Positions 20,895-32,645 of a DNA stretch of 64,000 bases are shown here, in pieces. The stretch is from Ananas comosus (taxonomy: Eukaryota; Streptophyta; Magnoliopsida; Poales; Bromeliaceae), in assembly GCF_001540865.1 (NCBI RefSeq), contig NC_033630.1, forward strand, positions 8,588,083-8,652,082, in the 5' to 3' direction. Every line of letters begins with the position of its first letter. The stretch's first letter is position 1. The translations under genes were made by a program, and so were the position numbers. Under the pieces are notes generated by a model. That model was not told the DNA's origin. It saw only the letters and a program-made list of their open reading frames with translations, and did not search any database.

Positions 20895-21433
20895 CGCTAG
20901 GCTGGTATATTATCAGCAGCACGGAGGCCTTTGTGCTAGCAAGTTATTTTCAATGGTGCGACATCCAAATCAACGATCGATTCCATTAAACTTGATCTAC
21001 ACTATTAAATGTATTTGAAAGCTAAATTTCATAAATTTTTCGATATTATTTGGCTAGTAATCAAAAGATATCAAAATTAATAATTTTAATGGTCGATATG
21101 ATGTATTTGCGAATTTAACGGTGTAAAACAATTCAAATGTGATAAAATTTTTATAGAAACTTTTTTCACTATTTAGAGTAAGATCAGTACCTATAATCTT
21201 AAATTCAAATTTTTTATCATCATTTTTTATGAGATTTTTATTTTCAGCCGTTTATTTTTAGACCACTCATTTGATAGGTAAATAATGTCGAAAAATTATG
21301 AAATTTAGTTTTTAAATATTTTCAATAGTATAGATCAAGTTTAACGGAACCGATCATCAATTTGGAAGCTACATCGTTGAAAACAACTTAGTAGATGGAG
21401 GACTCCGTATTACCGATAGTATACCAACCTAGC
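20895..21433. mobile_element. TA/GA-flanked MITE f (long subfamily, about 540 bp)
   Basis: Left end 'cgctaggctggtatattatcagcagcacgg' pairs with right end 'cgatagtataccaacctag'. Internal inverted segments 'caacgatcgattccattaaacttgatct' and 'agatcaagtttaacggaaccgatcatcaatt' match the long subfamily at 19,133. The flanks are (TA)n(GA)n and (CT)n(TA)n. Confidence 0.75.
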
Positions 21434-21449
21434 TCTCTCTCTCTCTCTA

Positions 21450-22350
21450 TATATATTATAATGTCAATTCGGATTCGGGTTAGATTCCTATCAGTTACAA
21501 TCAAAATTCATATCCAAATTCAAATTTGTCAGATTTTCGTTGTTAATATTCATATCCAAAACCACGTCGGTGTAGTATGGAATATATCTGCTCCATTCGG
21601 GATCGGATAAAACTTCGGTATTCGTACCTATTGACATCCCTAGTGGTGAGATGAGATCTCGTACTTTCTCTCTCTTCTCTCTCTATTCTGCTTTCGTTTA
21701 GGCTTATTAAATGTCCTATCAACTAAACTGTATTAATTTTTGATTCTCAATATTATTTTTTGATTTTTAAATTTTAATCCGTTTTAGTTTTTGAATTGAT
21801 AAGATAATAATCTAATTAAAAAATCATATTAATTTTATATTAGTAATACAATATTATTTAGTTAATTAAATTAGATTGTTAAATTTAATTAAAATAATTT
21901 ATAAATTATAAATTTTGAGTCAGAAATTATAAATAATTAAAATTTAAAGATCAAAAGGTCACGGGCCTTAAGACCAAAAATGTAATTAGCCTATTATTTG
22001 TTAATAATCTCTTTGTTTTTACCTAAGAAATAGAGAGACAAACATATATTTTTAGCCTTTTGTTTGTAGAACTGCAAGTAAATCCACTATGCTAGACAAA
22101 AGCTAGCAATAGAGACACTGATTAGGCTCATGGACTTTCAAAATAGATTTATTGAATGCTGCTATCAAGTTTTTCTCAATTACTTTATTTATTCAACATC
22201 TGTAGGTACTTTCTCATCAAAATGGGTTAGAATTGTTAATCTCCATCTGAAGTAGTAGGTTTGTTTAATAATAGTGTGAAGCTTAGAGTCTATTTGTTTT
22301 GATATTCAAAAAATCGATCTAGTAGAAAACAGATTTAGAAATATATATAT
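21450..22350. other. hAT-like terminus and featureless intergenic sequence
   Basis: 21,450-21,645 ends with CTAGGGATGTCAAT on the minus strand, a hAT-type terminal motif. From 21,646 to 22,350 no gene or repeat structure is recognised. Confidence 0.35.
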
Positions 22351-22353
22351 ATA

Positions 22354-22574
22354 GTCCGGCTGAGATACTATCGATAGCACGGAGCATTTGGTGCTATTAA
22401 GTTTTCTGCCGTTAGATTTACCTCTTTTATCATTTTCATCCGTTCGGTTATACTATTAACCAATCATTCACTCAACCATAAGGGGCACACATCATCCTAA
22501 CCGCACATCTTTTAATCCAAAGACAGAAAACTTAATAGCACCAAGTCATTGGTGCTATTAATAGTATTTCAGCC
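22354..22574. mobile_element. TA-flanked MITE g, abutting the MULE
   Basis: Left end 'tccggctgagatactatcgatagcacgg' pairs with right end 'ggtgctattaatagtatttcagcc'. It is flanked by (TA)n on both sides. The right (TA)n (22,575-22,584) also forms the left flank of the MULE starting at 22,592, so two elements share one microsatellite target. Confidence 0.8.
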
Positions 22575-23500
22575 TATATATATAGAGAGATCTGGGGTGC
22601 TTTTAGAAGCATGCCAGCTGCTATGCTTATAATTTTATAGCCCTTGGATGTTTTCGAGATTTGTGAGAGGAAAAGGGTGAGATTTCACGGAGGCAGTCCT
22701 AGACGGAGCGAAACGGAGGCTCCGTCTGTGACTCTCTTTTTTTCTTTTCTTTTTTTTTTTTTGACCCATTTCAACCCTTCCCTATCATTTCTCTTTCTCC
22801 ACTTCCCTTACCTAAGCTTTCCTCCTCCCTCTTCACCCACATTGGTTGCCCCTCTCTCAAATCTGCTTCGAGGACGGTGGGGCCGAGGCCGACATACACT
22901 CCCATTTTATTTTTTATCTCCACCTCCCTGACCTATCTCATTCTCCTCCTACTTTACCCACCTCAGCCGCTTTTCTTCTCATACCCACGTCGACAACGAT
23001 GGAGCCTACGGCGATCCGCCTCATCCCTTCGCTCTCGACCTTCTAGCTGCTGCACTACCCGTTAATCTTTCACCTAAGGCTCGGATCCTTCGTTATTCTC
23101 TGGGTTTTGGAGTCGATTTGAGTAGGTAATTTTTAAAAATGAATTTTTTTTTTATTTTCAATTAAAATATACTCTGAGACCCTCAACTATAGCGTATATT
23201 GAAATAGCTTCTAATCAATACCCCTAAACTTTTTTATATATATTTTTTAACTGGGTTCTTATTTTTTGTTAAGTTAAAATAATTAGTTAAAGTCAATAAA
23301 TTGACTAAAATTATTCAAATAAGAGGAACCAAAAGTGAGAGGGTATCAATAAAAAAATTGAATTTCAGGGAACCTAGTAGTTTAAGAATAGTTTGCTTAA
23401 TGAGAAACTAAATTACTTTATAGCATTTATAGTTTTCAAGCAAGAATTTTTTTTTGTAGGTTCATAGTCTGTACTTTATTGTGTATTTTCAATTGAATGT

Positions 23501-24002
23501 ATGAAGGTTTCTTTTGTTAGCATTATGCTCTGTAAAAAACAAATTATCATGCTTACAGGGATACCATACAAAATGGAAGATTTCTCTGTAATTGGTTCAA
23601 CTTCTTCCTTAACTTCTTTACCTAATGCTGATGCTAGCATTGATGAATTCACTATAGTGGAAATTGAAGAATTAGAAGAAGATATACCTAGTGAACAAGT
23701 GTATGAGACTGAAGAGACAGATAGTGAGCCATATATTGGACAAGAGTTTAGTAGTTTAGAAGAGGCGGGAAATTTTTACAACAAATATGCCTTCAAAACA
23801 AGATTTAGCATACGAAAGTCAACCCATTACAAAGCAAAGAAGCAAGACAATATGATCACCTCAGTAACGTACACCTGTTCAAAAGAAGGTCAATGTAATT
23901 CTAAACTTACAACTCAGGAAAAAGGAGATCATGAAAATTTGCAAAATAATAATATAAGTAAAAAAGAAATATCCTTAAGACGAACGGGTTGTAAGGCACA
24001 TA
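23501..24002 (+). pseudogene. FAR1 DNA-binding domain exon of the MULE transposase
   Basis: The frame is open from 23,501. A likelier coding start is the ATG at 23,573, shortly after an AG acceptor-like site. An acidic N-terminus is followed by a FAR1/FHY3-type DNA-binding domain (GQEFSSLEEAGNFYNKYAF, then KTRFSIRKSTHYK). The exon is cut by a solo LTR after TGCKAH. In FAR1/MULE proteins this domain is a WRKY-GCM1-type zinc finger that binds transposon ends (family knowledge). Its continuation after the LTR (26,664 onward) is full of stops, so the gene is dead. Confidence 0.85.
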
Positions 24003-26663
24003 TGTAATATACCGAAAATTCGGGAAATAAATATCGAACTTTAGTCAAATTGACCAAAGTGCGAGGATGGTACACTTCGGAAAGTCCGAAGGTGTTAAAA
24101 TGGTCAAAAGTGCGTTGTGGGAGGTTTTCGAGAGCTAAAGGATCAAATTCTGCAAAACTGCAGGTTTTGAGCTCTCGGGGACCGATCCCTGGTGGGAGAG
24201 ACCGGTCCCCGAACGCGTATGAAATGAGACAGCCGAAAAATCGGCTAAGTCCTGAGAAACTAGCTCTCGGGAACCGATCCCTGCCTGAGAGACCGGTCCC
24301 CGAGAGACCGGTCCCCCAAGGAGAGACCGGTTGCACTGCGCGCAGCAGCTTTGACTGCGCTGGGACGACGTTCGGGAACCGGTCCCTGAAGGAGAGACCG
24401 GTCCCCGCCTGCGCGAACTGCCCAGTTCGGGCAGTGTATTAAGGTGAAAGTTGAGGGGTTTATTTGCATTTTGGCAACCCAATAGCTATGTTATGGGGCC
24501 TAATGAGATTTTCTCTCATTTTTCCCCTCTCATTCCCTCTCATCCCTCTTTCTCTCTCTAGAAGACAAAGAAGGAGAAGAAGAAGACAAGGAAGGGAAGG
24601 AAAAGAAGAGGAAGAAAGTGAAGAAGAAGACAAGGAGAAGAAGAAAACCTCTCCTCTCCTTCTCTAGCTTGGAAAAGGAGCAAGTTTAGAGGTAAGCTTT
24701 GCCTTTCCTCCATGCTAAATTCCAAACTAGGGTTTGGATTAACCTAGAAATGATTTTGATAGGAGTATTTTAGAGTCTTTGAAGCTTTTCTTTTTGCTTC
24801 TTAGAGATCAAAGGCATGTTAAGTCAAAGGTGAGCTTCAACCCACTCTCATGGAGAAATCCAAACTAGGTTGGAATGAGTTAGAAATGGTTCTAATGGAC
24901 TTTTTAAAGTATAATGAAGCTATTTTTGCTTCTCTTTGAAGATCAAACCTAGTTTGACATGTGTATTGGAGCTAGGCACCAAATTGGGGCTTTTGCTCAT
25001 GAGGGTTCTAAGTGCAATTGACCCTCTAGAAACCTAAATGGGGGTATTTCCGACGCGTTGGTGCGCTCGGATTAATGTTACGAAAAGCCAATGTGAAGTT
25101 ATGGCCAAATAAGCCTAATTTTACCCTTCGTTATGCCGCAGTGGTAAAGAACGAAGGGTCTAAAATTCCAAGAAAATCATTGGAGCACCTTTGAAAGCCT
25201 ACGAGGTGATGGTGCTTCTCAAAACTCGTTGAACTTCCCTCTATGCTAATGTGTCATTCATTTGAGTATATATATATATATGTTGCAATGCATAGGTAAA
25301 GTAATGGTTAAAAATGTGATGATGCATGATTTGAGAGTACAACTTGCATAATATGATGAATGAGGACTATGTGAACGTCAAAACCCTATGTGTATGCATG
25401 GAGAGAAGTGAGCACCAAGGGAGCAAAGAACCGAGTGGCACAATGACATAGATCGAGTGGCATTTGAAAACGTAAAGCAAATGACATAGAGTTAGTGTGA
25501 GCCAAAGAACCAAAGTGATGTAAAGAATGATGAAAATGCAATGTGTAAAGTTAAAGTAAAGTAGGGCAATAAGAACAAGAATGTAACGAACGAGAATGCT
25601 AAGATAGCAAAAAGTAAAGAAATGTAAAGAGATTGTGATTGCATGAGTTTGCAACATAAAGTGATGTAAAGAACACTAGAGCTATGTGTAAAGTCAAGAT
25701 TGAACTTATAAATCCTTTGAGTTAAGGATATGATCATACTTGCTATGAGTTCCGTGGCTCGAGGGCGGTCGCTTCCCCCTCGGGCGATGCGCTCCGGAAG
25801 TCATGCATCACGGGTTGGAGTAAACCCGAAGGACGGTCATAGCTGGTGAGTTCCTGCGATAATGACTTAAATGTGAAGCAATTAATGTGGCGAAACCCCC
25901 GAGTTAGCCTTGAGATTAAAGAACAAAGAGCAAAGAACAAAAGACAAGGTGTAATGTGTAAGAACGAAAGAACTTTGCATAATCTGCATACTATTATTGT
26001 TGAGCATCGCTTCTTGCCTTATTGTTCAGGCATTTAGCCTATCATGTTATAGATTGAAGTTAACTATACAGTTAATTTCATTTCTATTATGCCTGAGTTT
26101 GCGTCCTAGTGGAGAAGTCGGTGATGTTGAGGCGGAAACCACTGGAACTTGTTGTATTCTCACCCCACTATTCCACAGAGCCGGCACGAGAGAGCCTGCG
26201 AGCGACCGAGGAAAGATGTATCGCGCCTTGTCAGAGGCCACCAAATATCGGTTTTCTTTTGTAGTAAAGTACCCTGATGATCTTTTGTATATGATGGTGA
26301 AATGATGATAAAGAAAAGAATGTAACAATGCATATTTGAGGTAATGTGATGTAAGAAAGAAATGATAAAATGAAATGTAAGCGAATTCGAGAATGAACCA
26401 GGTGAATGCAATGTATGATGATCTAAATGAACCATATTCTTGTTGTACGATGTTAGTGTTCCTTTCTTCACAATGGCTATTGCGTACTCTCGTGTAAGCC
26501 GTTTATGTATGTTTCCGCTAGTGCCATGTTCAACTTTCTTAAATAATTGTACGTGTGAATGAGCTTGCGCCGCGCGATAGGGAAACTCTGTCCGTTCGCC
26601 GCTCTGTTCGACCGCATCGGCCGGCCCAAATTGTATCGGTCCCAGGGCGCCCCCCCCTTGACA
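24003..26663 (+). mobile_element. Solo LTR, Ty3/gypsy type (2,661 bp)
   Basis: It starts TGTAATATACC and ends CCTTGACA. The perfect 5-bp target duplication ACATA lies at 23,998-24,002 and 26,664-26,668. The 5' part ('ctttagtcaaattgaccaaagtg') is homologous to the solo LTR at 8,127 ('ctttagccaaattgactaaagt'). The U3 part carries about eight GAGACCGGTCCC-type palindromic motifs (24,175-24,410), followed by a purine-rich tract (24,555-24,650). A (TA)n run lies at 25,267-25,281. Short open frames within it are not genes. Confidence 0.92.
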
Positions 26664-28230
26664 ACATATGAGAGTGAAACTAGTTAATACAAACAAAGTG
26701 GAGCAGTGATGACTTTTAAAAGGAACACATCACTGAGTTCGATTGTTAGGCCCTTCAAAAGCTCTGTTTTTTCGATCACACCGCACCATCAACGAAAGGA
26801 ACAAAAAGAATTAATTCATGATGTTACAAGTGAGCAAAATATCACACCTTCCAGATAATGGCTTTTTAGAAATAGGGATGGAGGAAGGAAGATGCAATAT
26901 TTAGAATTCCACTCTATAAAGATTCTAATGTAACGAGTAGTTGAATAAAAATAGGAGACTTGTTGGAATAGAGTGCAAGATGCTCTTAAATTACTTTCGG
27001 TGAGCTACAAATGAAAGAATCCATTTTCTTATTAATTCAATTTGATGTTGATGAAGAACAAAGAGCACGGATATATTTGGGTTGAATGGGAAGATCAAAA
27101 AATGTCATACCAACACTCTCGGTGACGTAATTACTTTTGATACAACGTACATACAAAATAATGTACAGCCAGTGCCATTCGCTCCCGTTTATAGGGGTAA
27201 ATCATCTTTACAACCATTTTCTTTGGGTGTGCCCTTATTAGAAATGAGACGCAAACACTTTTTGTTAATTATTGAGACGTGGGATGAAAGCAATCGTATG
27301 GCCAATATCCAAAAGCTATATGCACTAACAAGATCCCGCTATGAATGAAGGTCATTGAACCAAGTCTTTTCAAATACCATTCATAGAGTATGCCAAGGCA
27401 TATAAGTGAGAAGAAGGCAAAGAACATCTGGAAGTGCTATATAGCTCAAAAGTTGGCTTTGAAGATGAACTAAAAGACTCATAAATGAAAGTTTGACAGT
27501 TGATGATTATCAAACTGGTGGGATACGTCAATGCTCAAAAAGTATCAGCTGCATGTAACTAAAATAATACTTCAATTGCTAATGGAATATCGCATCAAAT
27601 GGGTACCGCATATTTTCGGAATACTTTTTCCTTGCAAATAATGTCTACATCAAATAGCGTTAGCGAAAGTATGAATCGAGCTGTTCTGTTGAAAGATATG
27701 GTGCGTGATTTCACATTCATCAATATAAATTTAGTTACGTCAGTTTGAGAAAATGACCACTAGTCAATATGAGAAGAGGAATTTTGAGGACTTTTATGAC
27801 AAAGATGGAGATGCTACTTTATGGTCACACGATCCAATTGAAAAAGAAGCACGTGACATAATAACACAGAACAATGATTTCAGAATTTAAAATACAACTA
27901 AGGCCGCAACCGGTTATGCAGTGACTGAATTGGACGAAGATTCATTCCTATAAATATTAGTAAGTTTTCCAAATCCTTCTAATCCAAACCAAGATAATAA
28001 TCGTGATATACGTTTTCCATTATTTAAAGCACGAAGTAAAAGTGTTATGTACATGTAAATTTTTTGACTTTACGGTATTATTACTGGCTCACATGCACTG
28101 GGCGATGAATCTTGCTGGATACACAGATATTCTCCTTGTTTATGATGACGAAAAACATGGACTAAGGATGCAAAAAAAGGCACATCAAGCACTAAAATTG
28201 ACAGCATGCGATGAACGACTCATTTCGTAG
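26664..28230 (+). pseudogene. Decayed MULE transposase core with SWIM-like end
   Basis: After the LTR the FAR1 gene continues with many frameshifts and stops. Recognisable pieces are a 'TPSR..LFRNRDGGRK' linker (near 26,850), a MULE catalytic-core start around DVITFDTTYIQN (27,120-27,160, the Asp of the first catalytic triad position), and the tail around KVLCTCKFFDFTVLLLAHMH (28,035-28,105), which aligns with a SWIM finger C-x-C...C-x-H whose last Cys has been lost. The intact equivalents are readable in the mirrored copy at about 35,000-35,650. Confidence 0.8.
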
Positions 28231-29500
28231 AGGGCACGAAGGTTTGATTCACTCACTATGATGACAACATAAATTTATTTCAAAAGGTTCAAAGAGTGAG
28301 TGGCATTATAGGCATGCATGCAAAAAGATTCAAGAAGGTATTTTGGAATTCACATTAATGTAACAAAGCATCAGGAAGCACCATGAAGGATCATCAAGAA
28401 CTCTAACGCAAGAACATCATGAAATTACCATTTCCGATCAAGTGAACTAAACTTGCCTTGTATACAAGATTGTGCTATTAGAGACCTCCTCAATCACAAT
28501 GCAAAGGGAAACGAAGGCCGCAAAGGTTTGAAACCACCAGTTGAGAAGAAGTGAAAAAATCTAGAACGTTGTAGCAATGCGAAAAAAAAGGACATAAATA
28601 GAAGAACTTGTCACGAGGTGAGATGAAGTTTTTTTTTTTTCCCATATAATAATCTAGAGTATATATGCTAAATAAGTAATTATTCCTACAGGTAGATGGC
28701 ACGGCACTACTGAGAAAGGAGAACTCATAGCGACAGTTTTGAGGATTGATCAAAGTGATGCCTGACATTAGAAGAGCTTAAGGCATTTATGTAAATGTAA
28801 TTGGAAAGCATGTAGTCTTGAGTGAATGTGCTAACTTATCGTTATGTGGTTATAATATCTATACTTATTCTCATCTGAATCTAGAAGACTTTTACTATGG
28901 AGTAGTTTTATATTGTAAACTTCGTAATCTCCATGAAGAAACTTTGTTGAATGCTTTGGTTGAATGCTTCTTTTCTTGTTAGACCTTTGTGAATGCTTTG
29001 TTGAATGCTTTCGTAATCAAATGAACGCAAACAGTATAAGCAGACTATGTTGAATGCTTTCCGTAATCAAAAATGAAGCAAACATATTGAAGTCAGACTT
29101 TGGGAATGGTTCCTAATCTCATGAACCAAAAATATGAAGCAGACCTTTCTTGAATGCTCTTTTCTTGTAGTCTCAATGAAGAATCCTTATTGTGAATCTG
29201 GATGTTTCTTATCCAAGTAACATTCACATCATCTAATTTCATTTACAAAAAAAAGGTTTTGAAATTTACAAAGAAGAAATAATGGTACCAAACAAAAATC
29301 TCAAGAAATCAAAGCACTAAAGCAGAGGTACCATCATCTCTTTCCATTACATATTAGAATACAAAATATCTTTTCTTCAACACATAATGACGATTAGACT
29401 TAGAACTACATAGAAAATTATATTAACAACGTAAAAACCACTATAAGAGAAAAGGATTAGTATATCTTTCTTTTAGCTCTTCAATCCCTAACTTTCAGGT
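28231..29500. other. 3' part of the MULE, non-coding or unrecognisable
   Basis: The stretch 28,231-28,800 is homologous to about 34,240-34,800 of the mirrored copy. From 28,920 to 29,180 there are five or six imperfect repeats of 'ttgttgaatgcttt' with 'aatgaagcagac'-like spacers. The same TTGAATGC repeat appears in mirrored copy 2 around 34,030-34,150. No protein is recognised. Confidence 0.5.
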
Positions 29501-29880
29501 TTCTGTATACGCTCAGCAGGGGGGGTGATCTAGCTAACTCATAAATTTATTGTGTTTTTGCATCCATTGTTGGTGAATTTCTTCTGGGAGGAGACTCTGG
29601 ACTTAGCACCAAGATTTTCATACACTTTTGAAAAGTTTAAATCCTTAATCAGATAGTTCTTTAGTTTTTGACAATTTTTTAGCATCAACATGAAAATGTC
29701 CGCAATATATTAATCCTCATTTCCATAAATTGGACAGCCATAGAATTTTCTTCCCTCCTTGCTTGAGGTTCTGTGAACGTCTTTTATGAGGGCTATCTCA
29801 TTGCAGTTGCACCGAACTGTTTTCGTTTTGAGGAGAGTGTGCGGAAAATGCCATTAGTAACCTGCACAAAATGATATACA
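29500..29880 (-). pseudogene. GRF-type zinc-finger remnant on the MULE minus strand
   Basis: Minus-strand reading gives a frame around TVRCNCNEIALIKDVHRTSS followed by GRKFYGCP, then a stop, and in a shifted frame a Cys-Gly-His and coiled-coil-like KNCQKLKNYL. The CxC, the G-R-(K)-F and the GCP order match the GRF zinc finger found in plant TE-encoded and nuclease-associated proteins. A TTTTGTGCAG acceptor-like site (minus strand, about 29,869) precedes it. It converges with the FAR1 gene. The family assignment is by pattern only. Confidence 0.6.
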
Positions 29881-30514
29881 ACATAACAGATGATCAGCAT
29901 GAAGGTTCTTCTTAAAGATTTAAAAAATTAATAAGATAGTTATACTTTAAAGTAAAGAAATTATAAAATATTGACAATGAAACTTACGAAAAAATCCTTG
30001 AATCTCTTTTTCTATAAGTACTTCCATTGCTCTGAAAACTATAAATGCCTATAAAGTAATTTAGTTTCTCATTAAGCAAACTATTCTTAAATACTGAGGT
30101 TCCCTGAAATTCAAATTTTTTTATTGATACCCTCCCATTTCACTTTTGGTCCTCTTATTTGAAATAATTTACTCAATTTATTGACTTTACTAATTATTTT
30201 AACTTAACAAAGAATAAGAACCGCAGTTAAAATATATGATACCCTATATATAGTAAGTTTACGGTATTGATTAGAAGCTATTTCAATATACGCTATAGTG
30301 AGGGTCTTCAGAGTAGTATTTTAATTGAAAATAAAAAAAATTTAGTTTGAAAAATTACCTGCTCAAATCGACTCCAAATTACCTATGAGAATAGTGAAGG
30401 ATCCGAGCTTAGGTGAAAGATTACTAACCAAGCAAACTCACGACGACAGATCCAAGACTAACCTAACCAACAAACTCTTTTAGTCGCGGAAGGCACAACT
30501 AAAAGAACTTAACG

Positions 30515-32625
30515 AAACTCAGACTCCGAACTAAGTTCCAAAACTATCTATAGAGAAAGGAAATAACCGACCCAATCCCAGAGTCCCCAAAAAGGGAAAA
30601 GTATTTCGTTCCACTTTCGACAGTGACATTGTCCAGCCAATGTACTTCAAAAGAAAGCGAAATATCCGAAAATTCACTACCAACAACTAGTTGCGAAGTG
30701 TGAGACACATCGAGTAATCAAGCCACTGATACCCCTTTTACTGAACCCATAATTCACTCACTAAATCGTCGAAAACTGCGACTTGTCAAGTCGACAATCG
30801 AAAATAGACGGGAGTCGTAAAGCTTTTCTAACATTCGAAAGCTTACTAGCGATACTAAGCGCCGCGCACCGTAACTAACTGAGCTTTAAAAAACGTCTTC
30901 TCTAACCCGAGTTTTCCACTCGAACCGAGCTATAACATCAAAGCTCCGAGGATTTCCGACAACCTGGAGTCTCTCAAATCAAAGCGGATCCTACTAAGAC
31001 CATCTAATCTATCCCCTAGACGCCCAATTTAGTTGTTAGAACAAGTCGCAGTACGATGTATGGTAACAACAGGGACCCGCACCAAAACTGTGTCAATCCC
31101 ACTATGGGGGTTGGAGAAGAATGGAACGAGGTAAAAGGTCAAAATATTTCGAACCGCTGATTCCAATACAATCAAGAGAAGAAGGTAGGGCATCGCAACC
31201 CTACCCCAATAGATCTGCGGAAACACATATAAACAATGCAGTTCGCCGAAACGACCGCGTATCCAAACCCTGGGCACACCCTAGTAGCCCTTACTTGAGT
31301 CGCGACCCGTAACTGGTCTTAGTACCTGTCCTCCCCGTAGAGACACTCGCAATAGCCTCGTTGCCTCAGTAGGAAGAAGTGCCTGGGGCGTCGGCAGTTT
31401 AAGACATTCGCCTAGCTAGATCACCTGGCCCCTTCAAGGCCCCACCTAACAGGGCTGGCAACACCTGGGGAACACCGCCCCACCACTCAATGTCCACTAA
31501 GGCGTGTTGGTTGCAATGCATTTGCAACTGCAAGGCACGTGCAAATGCGTGCAGTCTCATTCCTTGTTTGGTTTTAGTGTAGTTAGTTCAACACGCTGCA
31601 GTTCCAACTACACAAGAAGGTCCAAATGCTTGCAGTTGGACACATCTAAATTGGCCGTGAAGTCCAACTGCAGCAGTTCCGAGGATAGATCACCCACAAA
31701 ATTATACAATAATAAATAAATAAATAAATAGCTAAATAAATAATAATATAATTATATGGTAATAATAAAATACTTGTAAATAAACTCATCTAAATAAAAT
31801 TTTTTAGACAATACAAGATTGTGCAAAAATTAAATTTTTTTAAATTTACTTTTATTAAAACAAATATAGTTATTTAATAAAATTTTTTTATAGAATGTGA
31901 CGTGAAATGTTCAATTTTAATAAGTTTTTAATTAATTATAATTATAAATTTGATAAAAAAAAATGAGAGAATCGTTTAAATTTTAATGTTTTGATTTACA
32001 TATTACAATTAAATAAATTAAAAATTTAAAATTGCGATTAATAAGTTGAAGAATATTATATAGTATTCTACTTATTTATTTTAAAATAAGTAATGTAAAA
32101 TTTAAATATTAATAAACTTAGTAGCAATTATTTTATGCTTATGAAGGTAATCTCACCACTCTATTCTGAAAAGGTACCAAATTCACAAATACAACTATCA
32201 GGCTTCATAATTACAAAATCAGAAGAATGTAACTGCCGAGCAGGTTGCAACTGCGTAAAACCAAACAGTTAGGGTGTAGTTACAACTTGTAGCATTTGCA
32301 ACTGCATATTTCCCAACTACACTGTTTCTGCAACTACATCCAACCAAACACCCTTATAGAGACACCGCCACCTAACTCCCTCGACTGAGACACTAGCTAG
32401 CTTGGTGGCGAAAAAACGTAGCACATACGGAAATAAACATGCATCCAGTTACCCAACTCGAATGCAATCCAGGACACAGCCAAACCCCGCACTTCACGTG
32501 CCTATATACCTTAGTCTTCTATGGTCAACAACATAAACCACCAATGGTTCAGTTCAATTTGGTCAGTCATTTTACTTTTCAAAACAACCTGTGAAACTGT
32601 GAATTGGTGTTGAGTTGTAACCTGT
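30515..32625 (-). mobile_element. Internal 5' fragment of a gypsy-type retrotransposon (minus strand)
   Basis: It lies just downstream, on the minus strand, of an LTR and primer-binding site. It should be the untranslated leader and start of gag, but I could not confirm a gag motif and the frames are broken. It is interrupted by the MITE at 31,501-32,353. Its left edge at about 30,515 truncates the MULE. Confidence 0.5.
31501..32353. mobile_element. 0.85-kb MITE, copy 2 (opposite orientation to copy 1)
   Basis: It matches the reverse complement of 6,101-6,923 over its whole length, with frequent small differences. The left end GGCGTGTTGGTTG pairs with the right end CAACCAAACACCC. No clear target duplication is left. 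Both this copy and copy 1 read correctly in normal polarity, which shows that the window is still normal up to at least 32,350. Confidence 0.8.
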
Positions 32626-32636
32626 CTCTGATACCA
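32626..32636 (-). other. Primer-binding site for initiator Met tRNA
   Basis: On the minus strand the text is TGGTATCAGAG, complementary to the 3' end of plant tRNA-iMet. It lies nine bases inside the LTR end at 32,646. This is the last unmistakable normal-polarity landmark apart from the LTR itself. Confidence 0.85.
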
Positions 32637-32645
32637 ACTTTAATC

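Larger units (their letters stand above)
22592..30515 (+). mobile_element. FAR1-domain MULE transposon, copy 1 (decayed, right end truncated)
   Basis: The left end is CTGGGGTGCTTTTAGAAGCAT after a (TA)n(GA)n tract. Long inverted terminal regions match: about 23,060-23,440 on the left is the reverse complement of about 30,035-30,430 on the right, sharing 'tatagcgtatattgaaata', 'actcaaatcgactccaaa' and 'gaaggatccgagc'. Between them lie a FAR1 DNA-binding ORF, decayed MULE transposase and SWIM zinc-finger pieces on the plus strand, and a GRF-type zinc finger on the minus strand. A 2,661-bp solo LTR splits the FAR1 exon. The outermost part of the right terminus is lost where a gypsy fragment begins. 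A second copy lies in the mirrored part (33,377-38,042). Confidence 0.85.

Noticed and set aside
22644..23065. Short plus-strand open frames near the left end of the MULE
   Set aside because: They lie in the non-coding long terminal region, which is repeated in the mirrored copy with frameshifts; there is no conserved coding frame.
24050..24480. Overlapping open frames with repeated RPVPERPV-like residues
   Set aside because: These are translations of the ACCGGT motif array in the solo LTR U3, not a repeat protein.
31029..31312. Open frames on both strands in the gypsy leader fragment
   Set aside because: No gag motif could be matched, and they sit between the primer site and a truncation. 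They were kept only as part of the mobile-element fragment.
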